Positions 19,146 through 27,720 of a stretch of 64,000 bases of DNA are shown in pieces. The DNA lies in NCBI RefSeq assembly GCF_900107845.1, contig NZ_FNRM01000001.1, positions 289,747 to 353,746 of the forward strand, written 5' to 3'. The position numbers and the translations under genes were made by a program. The stretch is from Alkalimonas amylolytica (lineage in GTDB: Bacteria; Pseudomonadota; Gammaproteobacteria; Enterobacterales; Alteromonadaceae). A model generated the notes under the pieces. It saw only the letters and a program-made list of their open reading frames with translations, searched no databases and had not been told where the DNA came from. Position 1 is the stretch's first letter, and every line of letters starts with the position of its first letter.

Positions 19146-19171
19146 AACGGCAGCCTCGGCTGCCGTTTTTA
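19146..19171 (+). terminator. Rho-independent terminator after valS
   Basis: AACGGCAGCC (19146-19155) pairs with GGCTGCCGTT (19158-19167), closing a CTCG-type loop and running into a T tract. Confidence 0.92.
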
Positions 19172-19330
19172 TTGCATCATTCAATCTTCGCAACACCAAA
19201 ATACATTCAACGCCCTCACGCTAAACGATGAACGCAAATCAATAAGAAAAAACTCATGTTAATTTTTTAATTCTATTTATTTACTGAATTTGATAAAGTT
19301 TCACAAATCACAATCCACAGAGGACGTTTT

Positions 19331-20137
19331 GTGTGGCACCTACAACGCAGCACCTTAGTGTGCATCTTAGTGGGGTTGCTGGCCCTGTTTACCCACAACC
19401 CTGCGGAGGCCGGTATGTTTGGCTGGTTTAAACGGATTGATGTGCAGGTATCCCCAGAAATTAAAGGTGCTATCACTCTGCACGATAAGCCGCAAGCGGA
19501 TATGGTTATCAAGCGCGGTACCTTCTTTGAAGACAGCTGGAGCTGGGACAGCACCCGCACCGATGCGGACGGCCACTTTTATTTTGCGGAAAAAACCGTT
19601 AAAGCCCGCGAGGTACTGCATGAACGCCAGGTGGCGGTGCGATTGCTGGCGCTGGATTACCCCACTAAGGGGGATGAGGACCTGTTTTTTAGATTAAGCT
19701 CATCGCACAATTTAAAAAGCCGCTCCAGCGATTTATTAACCGATGGTATGCACTGCGAGCTGAGTGCTGAGTACACCATGAGTTATCTTAAATCACTTGA
19801 ATACCCCAATATGGATTGGCATGGCTTTCAATCCAAATGCCGCTTTTTGCATGCCGATAAAGTTATTGTATCGCAGGCAGAGCTGGATGCGGCAGAGCTT
19901 GAGGAGACCTGGAGAGGGATTCATAGCCTGCTTGCCTATATAACGCAAAACGCATCCGAAATGGATACAGATGACTTTATTCGCTTTCACGTCCGTAGTA
20001 GTGCTGAGAGTGGCCTAGCCATGCTACACAAAATTCGAGAGCTCGAAACCGATATAGACAAACTTAACACCCTGCCTAATTTTGAAAAAAAATTTCAGCA
20101 CTATTTGAATAAACTGAACAAGGAAGATCAACGATGA
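19331..20137 (+). CDS. Exported DUF6795-like protein paired with the class 3 lipase
   Basis: A GTG start at 19331 follows AGAGGA at the right distance. The 268-residue protein has a signal peptide (LVCILVGLLALFTHNPAEA), then a domain that runs KGAITLHDKPQADMVIKRG, a Trp-rich segment and TRTDADGHFYF. This pattern, a small beta domain resembling carboxypeptidase-regulatory folds, matches what I recall of DUF6795. The C-terminal half is helical and charged, with two conserved-looking Cys residues (about 141 and 169). The gene overlaps the lipase gene by 4 bp (ATGA). An exported, non-enzymatic protein coupled to a lipase could be an immunity protein, chaperone or surface partner. The base composition is slightly more AT-rich than that of valS. 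The family call is moderate. Confidence 0.6.
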   Translation: MWHLQRSTLVCILVGLLALFTHNPAEAGMFGWFKRIDVQVSPEIKGAITLHDKPQADMVIKRGTFFEDSWSWDSTRTDADGHFYFAEKTVKAREVLHERQVAVRLLALDYPTKGDEDLFFRLSSSHNLKSRSSDLLTDGMHCELSAEYTMSYLKSLEYPNMDWHGFQSKCRFLHADKVIVSQAELDAAELEETWRGIHSLLAYITQNASEMDTDDFIRFHVRSSAESGLAMLHKIRELETDIDKLNTLPNFEKKFQHYLNKLNKEDQR

Positions 20138-21297
20138 GCATCCCTGTTTTAACACCCAATATAGCCGCAGCTTTGGCTGCTGATGTCTATGACACCATAG
20201 AAATGCCTGCAGGTGCAGAATTTACTCCCGCAACTGGAGTTTTAAAGACATTCTTTGATTTTAGCCGTCAGGGCGGTGCTATCCATGGCCGCAGTGGGGG
20301 CCTGTTATTCCGGCGCGACTCGGGCTTTGCGGTGATTGGTAAAGGGAAGTCGCTCACGCCCTATGCCAACTCGATTGCCATCGCCTTTCGTGGCACCCAA
20401 ACCGGCTACGATTGGCTGAGCAACACCAACACCCGCACCGTCACTATAGAAAACCAAACCCAGGCCCATAAAGGCTTTTACGAGCTGTTTAAAAGCATGC
20501 GCCCGGCAATGGAGCAGCAGTTAAACCCGTTATTGCGCAACAATGCCCATGCCATTGTGCATTGCGCCGGCCATAGCTTAGGCGGCGCCTTGGCGCAGCT
20601 GGCAGCCATTTGGATTAAAAAGTTTTATGGCAACAAAGTAGCTTTATACACCTTTGGCGCCCCACGGGTAGGGCTAAAAAACTTTGCCCTCCAGGCACCA
20701 GGCAGCGTGGACGCCACCTACCGCTGCATTCATGGTGATGACCCAGTGCCACTGGCCCCGGTATGGCCCTATTACCATGCACCTTACAATGGCCAGGTGG
20801 TGCGCTTAACCGCCGATACCGGCATTCGTGTAAGCTCGCATAAGATGCGGAAGGTACCCCATTGTTACCAGAACAGTGCCCGTGGCGATTGGGCCAATCT
20901 GATTAGCCGCGAACGGCTGCAGCGCCAGGTTTTTCTGAAGCGTGAAGATCACCATAAAGTTACCTTTAGCGAATACTGGATGAACCAAATCTGGGATGCA
21001 CTGACCACCCTGCTGCGCCAGTCGGGAGGCGCATCTGCGTTTGTGTTTGGTTTACAAGGGCTGGGCGCTGGTGTGCATAGCTTTTACGATAATCTGGCCA
21101 TAGAGTTGGAAAAAAGTGGCATGAACCAACAACATAGTGTGCATTTGGAAGGACTACTGGCCTGTATGCTGGCCTTTGCAGGTAAAAGGGTGATAAGAGC
21201 CATTGAACTTACCGCCCGCTTTATCCGCTGGGTATTCCGGCAGGTGCTCTCTGTACTGGACCGAGCTGTGCGCCAGGCTATTCAGCAAGTTAAGTAA
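20134..21297 (+). CDS. Class 3 lipase-fold protein
   Basis: The 387-residue protein has an alpha/beta-hydrolase lipase_3 core. It has IAIAFRGTQ (oxyanion region, about 81-89), nucleophile elbow GHSLGG with Ser148, YTFGAPRVG (about 172-180), acid HGDDPVP with Asp202/203, and a His in the SSHKM or PHCYQN segment (about 236-243). No N-terminal signal peptide is visible. The C-terminal 120 residues hold a long hydrophobic helix region (about 292-312 and 340-375) outside the lipase core. Lack of a signal, a coupled exported partner, and extra C-terminal helices are features shared with toxic phospholipase effectors of type VI secretion, but no VgrG, PAAR or Hcp gene is nearby, so this role is only a possibility. 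Confidence 0.82.
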   Translation: MSIPVLTPNIAAALAADVYDTIEMPAGAEFTPATGVLKTFFDFSRQGGAIHGRSGGLLFRRDSGFAVIGKGKSLTPYANSIAIAFRGTQTGYDWLSNTNTRTVTIENQTQAHKGFYELFKSMRPAMEQQLNPLLRNNAHAIVHCAGHSLGGALAQLAAIWIKKFYGNKVALYTFGAPRVGLKNFALQAPGSVDATYRCIHGDDPVPLAPVWPYYHAPYNGQVVRLTADTGIRVSSHKMRKVPHCYQNSARGDWANLISRERLQRQVFLKREDHHKVTFSEYWMNQIWDALTTLLRQSGGASAFVFGLQGLGAGVHSFYDNLAIELEKSGMNQQHSVHLEGLLACMLAFAGKRVIRAIELTARFIRWVFRQVLSVLDRAVRQAIQQVK

Positions 21298-21648
21298 AAC
21301 CCTGGCTTTTTTAACAGCCTGACAGCATCACATGCTTTCGTTGGTAACGCTGCCCCGACACCGTTACCAACCTAAAAACCGATTTATTGCTGCAAAAAAG
21401 TAAAAAAACTTCGAGTAATCACTTTAAACAGTGTTCCTGCCATTTAACCAGCCAGGGCCTTTGTTCTCGCTTCGCTGTTCCGTTTTTACTGAAACGCACC
21501 ACGGCTAAACACCCATGGTTAGCGGCTTTGACGCCAGTTTGGTGCCCTTGCAATCTGTGGCAGCTGCTCTAGATTAGACAGGTCGGACATCAAACCACCT
21601 GTTCAGGGAAGCAGTATCGAACAACAACAATAAACGATAGAGGCTTGC
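21298..21648 (+). other. 351-bp gap between the two lipase operons
   Basis: No credible gene is present. A perfect 9-bp inverted repeat TTGGTAACG/CGTTACCAA sits at 21341-21349 and 21362-21370 without a T tract; it may be a weak terminator or a protein site. The rest is unremarkable. The promoter of the next gene must lie here, but no box pair stands out. Confidence 0.4.
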
Positions 21649-22704
21649 ATGAAATACATACTCTCTACCGCTGTTTTAGCGGCCACGCTCTGGCACAGCT
21701 CAGCCGAAGCCAGCGATTACCCCATTGTACTGGTGCATGGTTTTCAACCCGCCCAACTGGCCAGCAGACCAAACCAAACGGAAGTCGAACAGGATGGTGC
21801 CAACTACTGGCAAGAATTCTGGTTGCCCAAAGCCAGCGCCCGTATCGACTGGCCTTCGCATGAGCGCATTACCGGCCGGATCATCAGCGACTATGCCTGG
21901 CCGGTGCTACAGCAACTTTCACAACAAGGCACCTGCCACAGCGGCTGCATCTTTGTCACCCACTCCACCGGTGATCTGGTGACCCGTTACATTCTGGATC
22001 ATCAGGCTTTATGGCTGCAAAATGCCGGCCTGCAACCGCTGAACATTGTCGCCACACTGGATTTTGCCGGGGCGGGTGGCGGCTCTGAGCTGGCCGACTT
22101 AGCCATCAATGTTGCGAACGGCGGCAGTTGGATTGATGCCACCCTGCGCTATGCCATCTCGCTGTGGCTCGGTGAAATTCCTTCACCTGGTAATCTGGGA
22201 GTATTGAATGATTTGCGCGTGAACAGTGCCCGCCAACTGGCTGCCTTTCCGGATGCGCGCATCCCACGCATTCGTATGGTTGCAGCCAGCAATGATTACT
22301 TTGGCACCACAGGTTTGTTCTTGCCTGGCACCGACGACGGTGTGGTTGCCAGCCACTCCAGCTGTGGTGCTGCAAATGTGGCCGCCTTTAACAGCTGTGC
22401 CAGCCAGCTGGGCTTTGATGGTAAGCTGGCGGCGCAAAGTCAGCCGGTAACCAGCTTTATGCCCTACCACTACCCAATGCTGATGAGCGATAACTACAGC
22501 CACAATGGCATCCTGACCGATCGTCAGCGCGGCCAGGTGACACTGGCCAATGCGTCGGTCAATTTTACCGATCAGACTGGCTATGGCTTTGACAGCGACG
22601 ATATCAGCTCGGGCTGGTGGCTTTTCCGTTCCACCTATCGGGTAGTGCGTGGCTCGGATCAGTTCAGTTTATCCGAGCTGGTGTATCAGGAGTTACTGGA
22701 TTGA
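21649..22704 (+). CDS. Exported alpha/beta hydrolase, lipase-like
   Basis: The 351-residue protein has a signal peptide (MKYILSTAVLAATLWHSSAEA). It continues YPIVLVHGFQP, with the HG oxyanion motif near residue 30, and a nucleophile elbow THSTGDL with Ser106, where the usual Gly-His is Thr-His. Asp in GTDDGVV (about 225) and His in MPYHYPMLM or YSHNG near the end would complete the triad. It resembles bacterial triacylglycerol lipases of the LipA/EstA type. The two CGxCxx-like cysteine pairs (TCHSGC and SCGAANVAAFNSC) suggest disulphides in an exported enzyme. The next gene overlaps its stop codon and probably encodes a partner. Confidence 0.75.
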   Translation: MKYILSTAVLAATLWHSSAEASDYPIVLVHGFQPAQLASRPNQTEVEQDGANYWQEFWLPKASARIDWPSHERITGRIISDYAWPVLQQLSQQGTCHSGCIFVTHSTGDLVTRYILDHQALWLQNAGLQPLNIVATLDFAGAGGGSELADLAINVANGGSWIDATLRYAISLWLGEIPSPGNLGVLNDLRVNSARQLAAFPDARIPRIRMVAASNDYFGTTGLFLPGTDDGVVASHSSCGAANVAAFNSCASQLGFDGKLAAQSQPVTSFMPYHYPMLMSDNYSHNGILTDRQRGQVTLANASVNFTDQTGYGFDSDDISSGWWLFRSTYRVVRGSDQFSLSELVYQELLD

Positions 22705-23741
22705 ACAAAGCTCTGTTACTGGCAGCTGGAACCCTCAGCTGCCTGTTGTTGGCATGGTGGCTGTGGCCATCTGCTGCAAGCGCCCCTGCAGCTGCAGCAA
22801 ATACCCCAGCCGCTATCACCAAGCCAAGCCAGGCAGCAAGCCCGGTAGCGGTGGCGCACCCTCTGCCCATTCAGGCAGAGCCTGAGCAAGCGCCGATGCA
22901 GCAGCAACTGCAGTGGCTGGCAAGTGCATACGCCGATGAGATCGCCATTCCGGCTTATTCGCGCCCGCTGACAACGGCAGATAGCCAGTTGCTGGAACCC
23001 AACCGATTTATTGCCCAGCCAGTACCGCTGAAACATGGTGCCAGCGTCAGCCTGTTTCCCAGTCAGTACCGTTTTATCTACCCGGAGCCCATCCACATCA
23101 AGCTGCAACTGCAGGGAGTTTCGGCCCAGGGCGCTACCTTGCGTTTGCTGCATGAATGGACAGGGGAACAGCTGGCCGAACAGGCGATGCAGCCAGCACA
23201 GGACGGCTTTCAGCTGCAACTGTCCAGTCAGCAAAGCTGGGATGGCAGTGTTACCGCCGAAGTGCAATTGCATGGCAGCACCGAGCCATTGTTGCTTCGT
23301 ACCGGCTTTGAAATCAGCGCGCCGGTTGCGCACATCACCGGCATAGCAAGCAGCTATGGGGAGGGGCCCGATATGGTGATCCCGGTGCAATTGCAGGCAG
23401 AACTGGCCGGCCATTACCGGCTAAGAGCGAATTTATTGACGGCCGGACGTCAGCCAATAGCCGTGCTGACGGCCAGAGCAGAACTGCCGTCTGGTAACAC
23501 TACGCTGCAGCTCAGAGCACACCGCTCGGTGCTGCCCGACACAGACGAGCCTTTCTGGCTCACCACCTTTCAACTGGAGCGGCTATCGCCAGCCCCGGGG
23601 CAACCTACCCGTTACGGCGACTCAGCCGAGCCGGAGTTCCTATTAGAACCCTTCTCGCTGCACCAGTTGAGTAACGATCCTTACCGGGCTGATGAGCAAG
23701 AGCAACAACGACTGCGCCTGCTGCAACAACTGGCACAGTAA
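22701..23741 (+). CDS. Membrane-anchored protein of unknown function coupled to the lipase
   Basis: I start it at TTG 22701, which overlaps the lipase stop (TTGA) and has AGGAG 7-8 bases upstream. This yields 346 residues beginning MNKALLLAAGTLSCLLLAWWLW, one N-terminal anchor. A low-complexity Ala/Pro linker (about 25-60) follows, then a beta-rich periplasmic domain with alternating strands, and a charged Gln-rich C-terminal helix. The anchor, Ala/Pro linker and lipase neighbour are what one sees for lipase-specific foldases (Lif), but the family's RxxFDY(F/C)LSALGE motif is absent and the body looks all-beta instead of helical. I do not recognise the family. Confidence 0.6.
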   Translation: MNKALLLAAGTLSCLLLAWWLWPSAASAPAAAANTPAAITKPSQAASPVAVAHPLPIQAEPEQAPMQQQLQWLASAYADEIAIPAYSRPLTTADSQLLEPNRFIAQPVPLKHGASVSLFPSQYRFIYPEPIHIKLQLQGVSAQGATLRLLHEWTGEQLAEQAMQPAQDGFQLQLSSQQSWDGSVTAEVQLHGSTEPLLLRTGFEISAPVAHITGIASSYGEGPDMVIPVQLQAELAGHYRLRANLLTAGRQPIAVLTARAELPSGNTTLQLRAHRSVLPDTDEPFWLTTFQLERLSPAPGQPTRYGDSAEPEFLLEPFSLHQLSNDPYRADEQEQQRLRLLQQLAQ

Positions 23742-23834
23742 CGAGCACTCAGCTCTGTTTTGGCCCTCGAGTGCACACCGTTTTCAGGCGCAACCAGCCG
23801 CCATCCAGCGCAAAAGGCTGCCAGCTTACTGCAA

Positions 23835-23868
23835 TTGTCATCGCAATGTCATAGACTGCCGCTAGCAT
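23835..23868 (+). promoter_or_regulatory. Pho box and -10 of phoX
   Basis: TTGTCAT (23835-23841), 4 bases, ATGTCAT (23846-23852) is a 7+4+7 direct repeat close to the PhoB consensus CTGTCAT. Ten bases later TAGCAT (23863-23868) serves as -10. PhoB-dependent promoters replace the -35 in just this way, so phoX should be induced by phosphate starvation. Confidence 0.8.
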
Positions 23869-23929
23869 CCATGGTTTTTCAGCGCAGCTTATGACTGCGC
23901 CTTTGCAGTTAAAAAGACAGGTAGCTTTT

Positions 23930-25912
23930 ATGACCAAGGCATCCAAAAACCCCTTATTTGATTTATCAGGCGCAGAGCCGCAAGCCAACTTCTCTGCCAA
24001 CCCGGACTTTTCCGAAGTGTTGGATAAACGCCTGAACCGCCGCCGTTTTTTGCAAGGCAGTGTAGCACTGGCTGTGTCCGGCTTTTTAGGGCAAGGCTTG
24101 CTTGGCTGCAGCAACCAAAGTGCAGCTCCGGCCCTGCTGCAGCAACCAGCCGGCTTGCTTGGTTTTGATGCCATCCCAATCAATCGTTTTGATACCGTCA
24201 CCGTGCCCGCTGGTTACCGCACGCAGGTGTTTTTGCCATGGGGCACGCCACTCACGGCCGATGCGCCAGCCTACCGGGCCGATGCCAGCCACAGCGCAGC
24301 CGATCAAGCGAAACAAATGGGCATGCACCACGATGGCATGCACTTTTTCCCGATCGATCTTAAAAAAGGTGGCCAAAGCTCGGATGAAGGTTTGCTGGTG
24401 ATGAACCACGAGTACGTCGATCCCAATATTTTGCATGCCTTTGGTGGCAAAGGGATCCCTCGCGATCACGAAGAAGTCCACAAAGAGCTGGCTGCTCATG
24501 GCGTCTCCGTAGCTCATATCAAAAAGCAGGCCGATGGCACCTGGCAGTTGCTGCAAGATAGCACACTGAACCGTCGCATTACCGGCCATACGCCGATGGA
24601 ATTGACCGGCCCGGTACGTGGCCACGCCAAGGTAGTCACCAAGTACAGCCCGGATGGCACACGCACCCGTGGCACCCTGAACAACTGCGCCCATGGTGTC
24701 ACCCCCTGGGGCACCTACCTGACCTGCGAAGAAAACTGGGCGCTGCTGTTTGTGAATCATCAGCAACCGATGCCGCGCGAGCATCGCCGCTACAGCATTG
24801 CCGATGAGCACAGTATTTTGCACTGGGAAACTGCCGGTCGTAGCGACGATGCCATCAGCCGTTTCAACGCTACCCCTTTTGCCGACAAGGCCAGCGACGA
24901 TTACCGCAACGAACCGAATAATTTTGGCTGGATTGTCGAAATCGACCCCTTCAATCCCAAAAGCACGCCGGTGAAACACACCGCCATGGGTCGCTTTGCT
25001 CATGAAGGGTTGATTTTCGCTAAACCAGAAAGTGGCAAACCGCTGGTGGCTTATTCGGGTGACGATGCCCGTTTTGAATACATTTACAAATATGTTTCGG
25101 CCAAGCCGTACGATCCGGCTACTGCAGGGCCACACTTGCTGGATGAAGGCACTTTGTACGTGGCCCGCTTTAATGAAGATGGCAGTGGCGACTGGCTGCC
25201 GCTTAAGATTGAAGATGCGGATTTTCAGGCCAAAGCCAAGGCTGCCGGCCATGTCTTTGACAGCCAGGCCGATGTGTTGCTAAACACCCGGCTGGCCGCC
25301 GATATCATGGGCGCCACCAAAATGGACCGGCCGGAATGGGGCGCGGTGCACCCGATCACCAATGAGGTGTACTTTACTCTGACCAACAACAGCCGCCGCC
25401 ATAGCCCGGATGCCGCCAACCCGCGCGCCAACAACCACAGTGGCCATATCATCCGTTGGCGTGAAGGCACCAGCCAGCGTTTTGACTGGGATATTTTTCT
25501 GTTATCCGGCGATGCCTATACCTACACCCCAGCACACAATGCCATGCTTACTGAGCAGAATCATCACGCCTCACCCGATGGCCTCTGGTTCGATCCCAAC
25601 GGCTTGCTGTGGATCCAAACCGATATGTCCGGAGCGCAGATGCGCTCAGGCCCTTTTGGCAACAATGCCATGTTAGCGGCTGACGTGAACACTCACACCA
25701 TCAAGCGCTTTTTGGTCGGCCCGGTCGATTGCGAAGTCACCGGGGTAGTGATGACACCGGATTGCAAAACCATGTTCGTCAATATTCAGCACCCAGGCGA
25801 AGGCTCTGGCCCCTACAGTTTCAGCAGCACCTGGCCGGATCGGCGCACCAACCGCCCCCGCTCCGCCACAGTGATCATCACCAAAGAGGATGGCGGCATT
25901 ATCGGTAGCTAA
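23930..25912 (+). CDS. phoX: PhoX-family alkaline phosphatase (DUF839)
   Basis: The ATG at 23930 gives 660 residues; another ATG 13 codons upstream is in frame but has a poorer context. A twin-arginine signal lies unusually deep (NRRRFLQGSVALAVSGFLGQGLLGC, about 36-60), as is usual in PhoX. The body shows PhoX signatures: MNHEYVDP (about 153), NNCAHGVTPWGTYLTCEEN (about 252-270), EIDPFNP, RFAHEGL, and near the C-terminus DCEVTGVVMTPD and NIQHPGEGS, which hold calcium and iron ligands. The exported enzyme releases phosphate from organic esters. The Pho box upstream agrees with this. The gene stands alone, ending at a strong bidirectional terminator. Confidence 0.95.
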   Translation: MTKASKNPLFDLSGAEPQANFSANPDFSEVLDKRLNRRRFLQGSVALAVSGFLGQGLLGCSNQSAAPALLQQPAGLLGFDAIPINRFDTVTVPAGYRTQVFLPWGTPLTADAPAYRADASHSAADQAKQMGMHHDGMHFFPIDLKKGGQSSDEGLLVMNHEYVDPNILHAFGGKGIPRDHEEVHKELAAHGVSVAHIKKQADGTWQLLQDSTLNRRITGHTPMELTGPVRGHAKVVTKYSPDGTRTRGTLNNCAHGVTPWGTYLTCEENWALLFVNHQQPMPREHRRYSIADEHSILHWETAGRSDDAISRFNATPFADKASDDYRNEPNNFGWIVEIDPFNPKSTPVKHTAMGRFAHEGLIFAKPESGKPLVAYSGDDARFEYIYKYVSAKPYDPATAGPHLLDEGTLYVARFNEDGSGDWLPLKIEDADFQAKAKAAGHVFDSQADVLLNTRLAADIMGATKMDRPEWGAVHPITNEVYFTLTNNSRRHSPDAANPRANNHSGHIIRWREGTSQRFDWDIFLLSGDAYTYTPAHNAMLTEQNHHASPDGLWFDPNGLLWIQTDMSGAQMRSGPFGNNAMLAADVNTHTIKRFLVGPVDCEVTGVVMTPDCKTMFVNIQHPGEGSGPYSFSSTWPDRRTNRPRSATVIITKEDGGIIGS

Positions 25913-25942
25913 CCCCTTTAAATTGCTAAAGATTTAAGGCAT

Positions 25943-25995
25943 AAAAAAACACCGGCTCTGGCAAGAAATTTTCACTTGTCAGCCGGTGTTTTTTT
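25943..25995. terminator. Bidirectional terminator after phoX
   Basis: A perfect 15-bp inverted repeat joins AAAAAAACACCGGCT (25943-25957) with AGCCGGTGTTTTTTT (25981-25995), so both strands carry a stem followed by T residues. The 23-base loop can itself pair in part. Confidence 0.88.
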
Positions 25996-26003
25996 GCTAT
26001 GAT
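25976..26003 (+). promoter_or_regulatory. Promoter of the antiporter gene
   Basis: TTGTCA (25976-25981), 16 bp, TATGAT (25998-26003), with each hexamer 5 of 6 to consensus. The start would be near 26010, leaving a leader of about 230 bases before the ATG at 26243. The -35 lies inside the 3' arm of the phoX terminator. Confidence 0.6.
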
Positions 26004-26079
26004 TGCCGCGCAAAAAATGGCCTTGGCCAGCTTGTACTTGCGCTGCATCTTTTTCCCGCAACTCATTGCAGTTCGCGTT

Positions 26080-26200
26080 GGATCTTGGCAGGATAGTCCG
26101 GTTAGCTTTTGAGATGATTGCAGTTTCTCAGAGTCCGTGGCTGGAAAGAGCAAGGTTTCGTTCCGTGCTCAGGATCCTGCATCCCAGTTCACGGTTTTTT
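26080..26200 (+). other. Candidate structured leader RNA of the NhaC-family gene
   Basis: GGAT and GCAGGAT (26080-26083, 26088-26094) pair with ATCCTGC and ATCC (26174-26184) to close a domain. Inside it lie hairpins TGAGA/TCTCA (26110-26114, 26126-26130) and GAGCA/TGCTC (26148-26152, 26166-26170), making a three-way junction. An alternative stem CCGTG/CACGG (26163-26167, 26190-26194) followed by TTTTTT (26195-26200) looks like a terminator and would exclude the GAGCA hairpin and compete with the closing stem. This is the logic of a riboswitch or attenuator. I matched it to no known family; the lysine riboswitch core was not found. The structure is drawn by eye. Confidence 0.4.
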
Positions 26201-26242
26201 CGATCTTTTTCCGCCCGCCGGAATCAAATTGAGAGACGTCCT

Positions 26243-27709
26243 ATGTCCATAGAAACCACTGCAGAAGCGTTAGAAGAGGTTGTTGATCCCCTGGCCGCTG
26301 CCATAGAAGCAGCTGTGGTTGAACCAAGCGCCATTAGTTTGCTCCCCCCCCTGGTGGTATTGATTGTTGCGATTTGGCTAAAGCGGCCTATCTTTGCCCT
26401 GATCATGGGCGCAGTGGCCGGTTTACTGTTAATTTCCCCCAGTGAGAGTCTGTTTACCTTTGCCGAAACCACCGAACGGGTGATGCAGGACGAAACCATT
26501 GGTTGGCTGATTCTGGTAGTCGGTGGCTTTGGTGCCTTGATCGCACTGTTGGTGCATACCGGCGGTGCCTTTGCTTTTGGCCGGGTAGCCCAGCAGTATG
26601 CACAAGGTCGCAAGCCTTCGCTGCTGATGACCTACTTCCTTGGTATGCTGATTTTTATCGACGATTACCTCAATGCGCTCACCGTTGGTGAAACCATGAA
26701 GCGCATCACCGACAAATTCAAAGTGTCGCGCGAAATGTTGGCCTATGTGGTTGACTCCACCGCGGCACCTATGTGCGTCATTGTGCCGATTTCCACCTGG
26801 GCAGTGTTCTTTGGTGGCTTGCTGGTAGCCAATGGCGTGGCGCCAGATACCGATCCGAACGGCATTATGACCTACATCTCAGCCATTCCCTACATGTTGT
26901 ATGCCTGGCTGGCGATGATTATGGTGCCACTGGTGATCTTAGGTGTGGTGCCGCTGATTGGCCCGATGAAAAAAGCCGAACTGGCCGCCCGTGGCGGCGC
27001 CATTCAGCAGGATGCGCCGCAGCAGGAAACCCACACCGGCGATGATTTCGCCATGCAGGCGATGGAAGAAGAATTCGAGCATGCCGATCGCAAGCACGGC
27101 AAGCTGATTAACTTTGTGCTGCCGATGGCGATGCTGGTTGGCTTTAGTATCTGGTTTGAAGCCGCCATTTGGCCTGCGCTGATCCTGACCTTTGTTCTGA
27201 CTCTGCCACTTTATATGGCACAGCGCCTGATGCCGTTCAATGAAATGATGGATCAGATGATGCACGGCTTTAAAACCATGCTGCCGGCTATCTGCACCGT
27301 GATTGCCGCCTTTACCTTCAAAGATGTCTGTGATCAGCTTGGTTTGCCACTGTACGTCATAGACAACCTGGCGCCTTATATGTCGGCTGAGATGCTGCCG
27401 GCACTGGTGTTTGTTGCTATGGCGCTGCTGGCTTTTGCCACCGGCTCGTCCTGGGGGATTTTTGCCGTTTCCATCCCGATCGTGATGCCGATTGCTTTGG
27501 CGGTGGATGCCAATGTGCCGCTGGTGATTGGTGCGCTGCTCTCTGCCAGCTCGTTCGGCAGTCAGGCCTGTTTCTACAGTGACTCGACGGTACTGGCAGC
27601 ACAGGGCTCAGGTTGTGATCTGATGAGCCACGCCCTGACTCAGTTCCCGTATGCCTTAATGGCTGCCATTCTGGCCTTCTTCGGCTTTATTGCCCTTGGC
27701 ATGATGTAA
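26243..27709 (+). CDS. NhaC-family Na+/H+ antiporter-like transporter
   Basis: I start at ATG 26243 (MSIETTAEALEE), with GAGAG upstream; the longer open frame covers leader RNA. The 488-residue membrane protein has about eleven to twelve helices. The first comes after an acidic 45-residue N-terminus, and the pore-lining segments are DDYLNALTVGETMKRITDKF (about 137-156), DSTAAPMCVIVPIS and FATGSSWGIFAVSIPIVMPIA (about 395-415), typical of the NhaC/ArcD-like superfamily. Relatives exchange Na+ for H+ or import amino acids such as lysine, so the substrate is open. A cytosolic loop rich in Glu/Gln/His (about 250-285) splits the protein in two. Confidence 0.88.
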   Translation: MSIETTAEALEEVVDPLAAAIEAAVVEPSAISLLPPLVVLIVAIWLKRPIFALIMGAVAGLLLISPSESLFTFAETTERVMQDETIGWLILVVGGFGALIALLVHTGGAFAFGRVAQQYAQGRKPSLLMTYFLGMLIFIDDYLNALTVGETMKRITDKFKVSREMLAYVVDSTAAPMCVIVPISTWAVFFGGLLVANGVAPDTDPNGIMTYISAIPYMLYAWLAMIMVPLVILGVVPLIGPMKKAELAARGGAIQQDAPQQETHTGDDFAMQAMEEEFEHADRKHGKLINFVLPMAMLVGFSIWFEAAIWPALILTFVLTLPLYMAQRLMPFNEMMDQMMHGFKTMLPAICTVIAAFTFKDVCDQLGLPLYVIDNLAPYMSAEMLPALVFVAMALLAFATGSSWGIFAVSIPIVMPIALAVDANVPLVIGALLSASSFGSQACFYSDSTVLAAQGSGCDLMSHALTQFPYALMAAILAFFGFIALGMM

Positions 27710-27720
27710 TCCAGCTATCG

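Noticed and set aside
22701-23741. Lipase-specific foldase (Lif)
   Set aside because: Position and anchor fit, but the RxxFDY(F/C)LSALGE motif and helical repeats are absent.
24086-25252. A long minus-strand frame (388 residues) inside phoX
   Set aside because: It is antisense to a clear PhoX gene; the codon-bias shadow explains it and it has no domain pattern or ribosome site.
26010-26242. Lysine riboswitch (L-box) before the NhaC-family gene
   Set aside because: The conserved core (GATAGAGG-type and GGAGG/CCGAAG-type segments) was not found in the leader.
26003-26242. N-terminal 80-residue extension of the NhaC-family protein from an open frame
   Set aside because: The region is better explained as leader RNA, and the ATG at 26243 has a suitable site and a family-like start.
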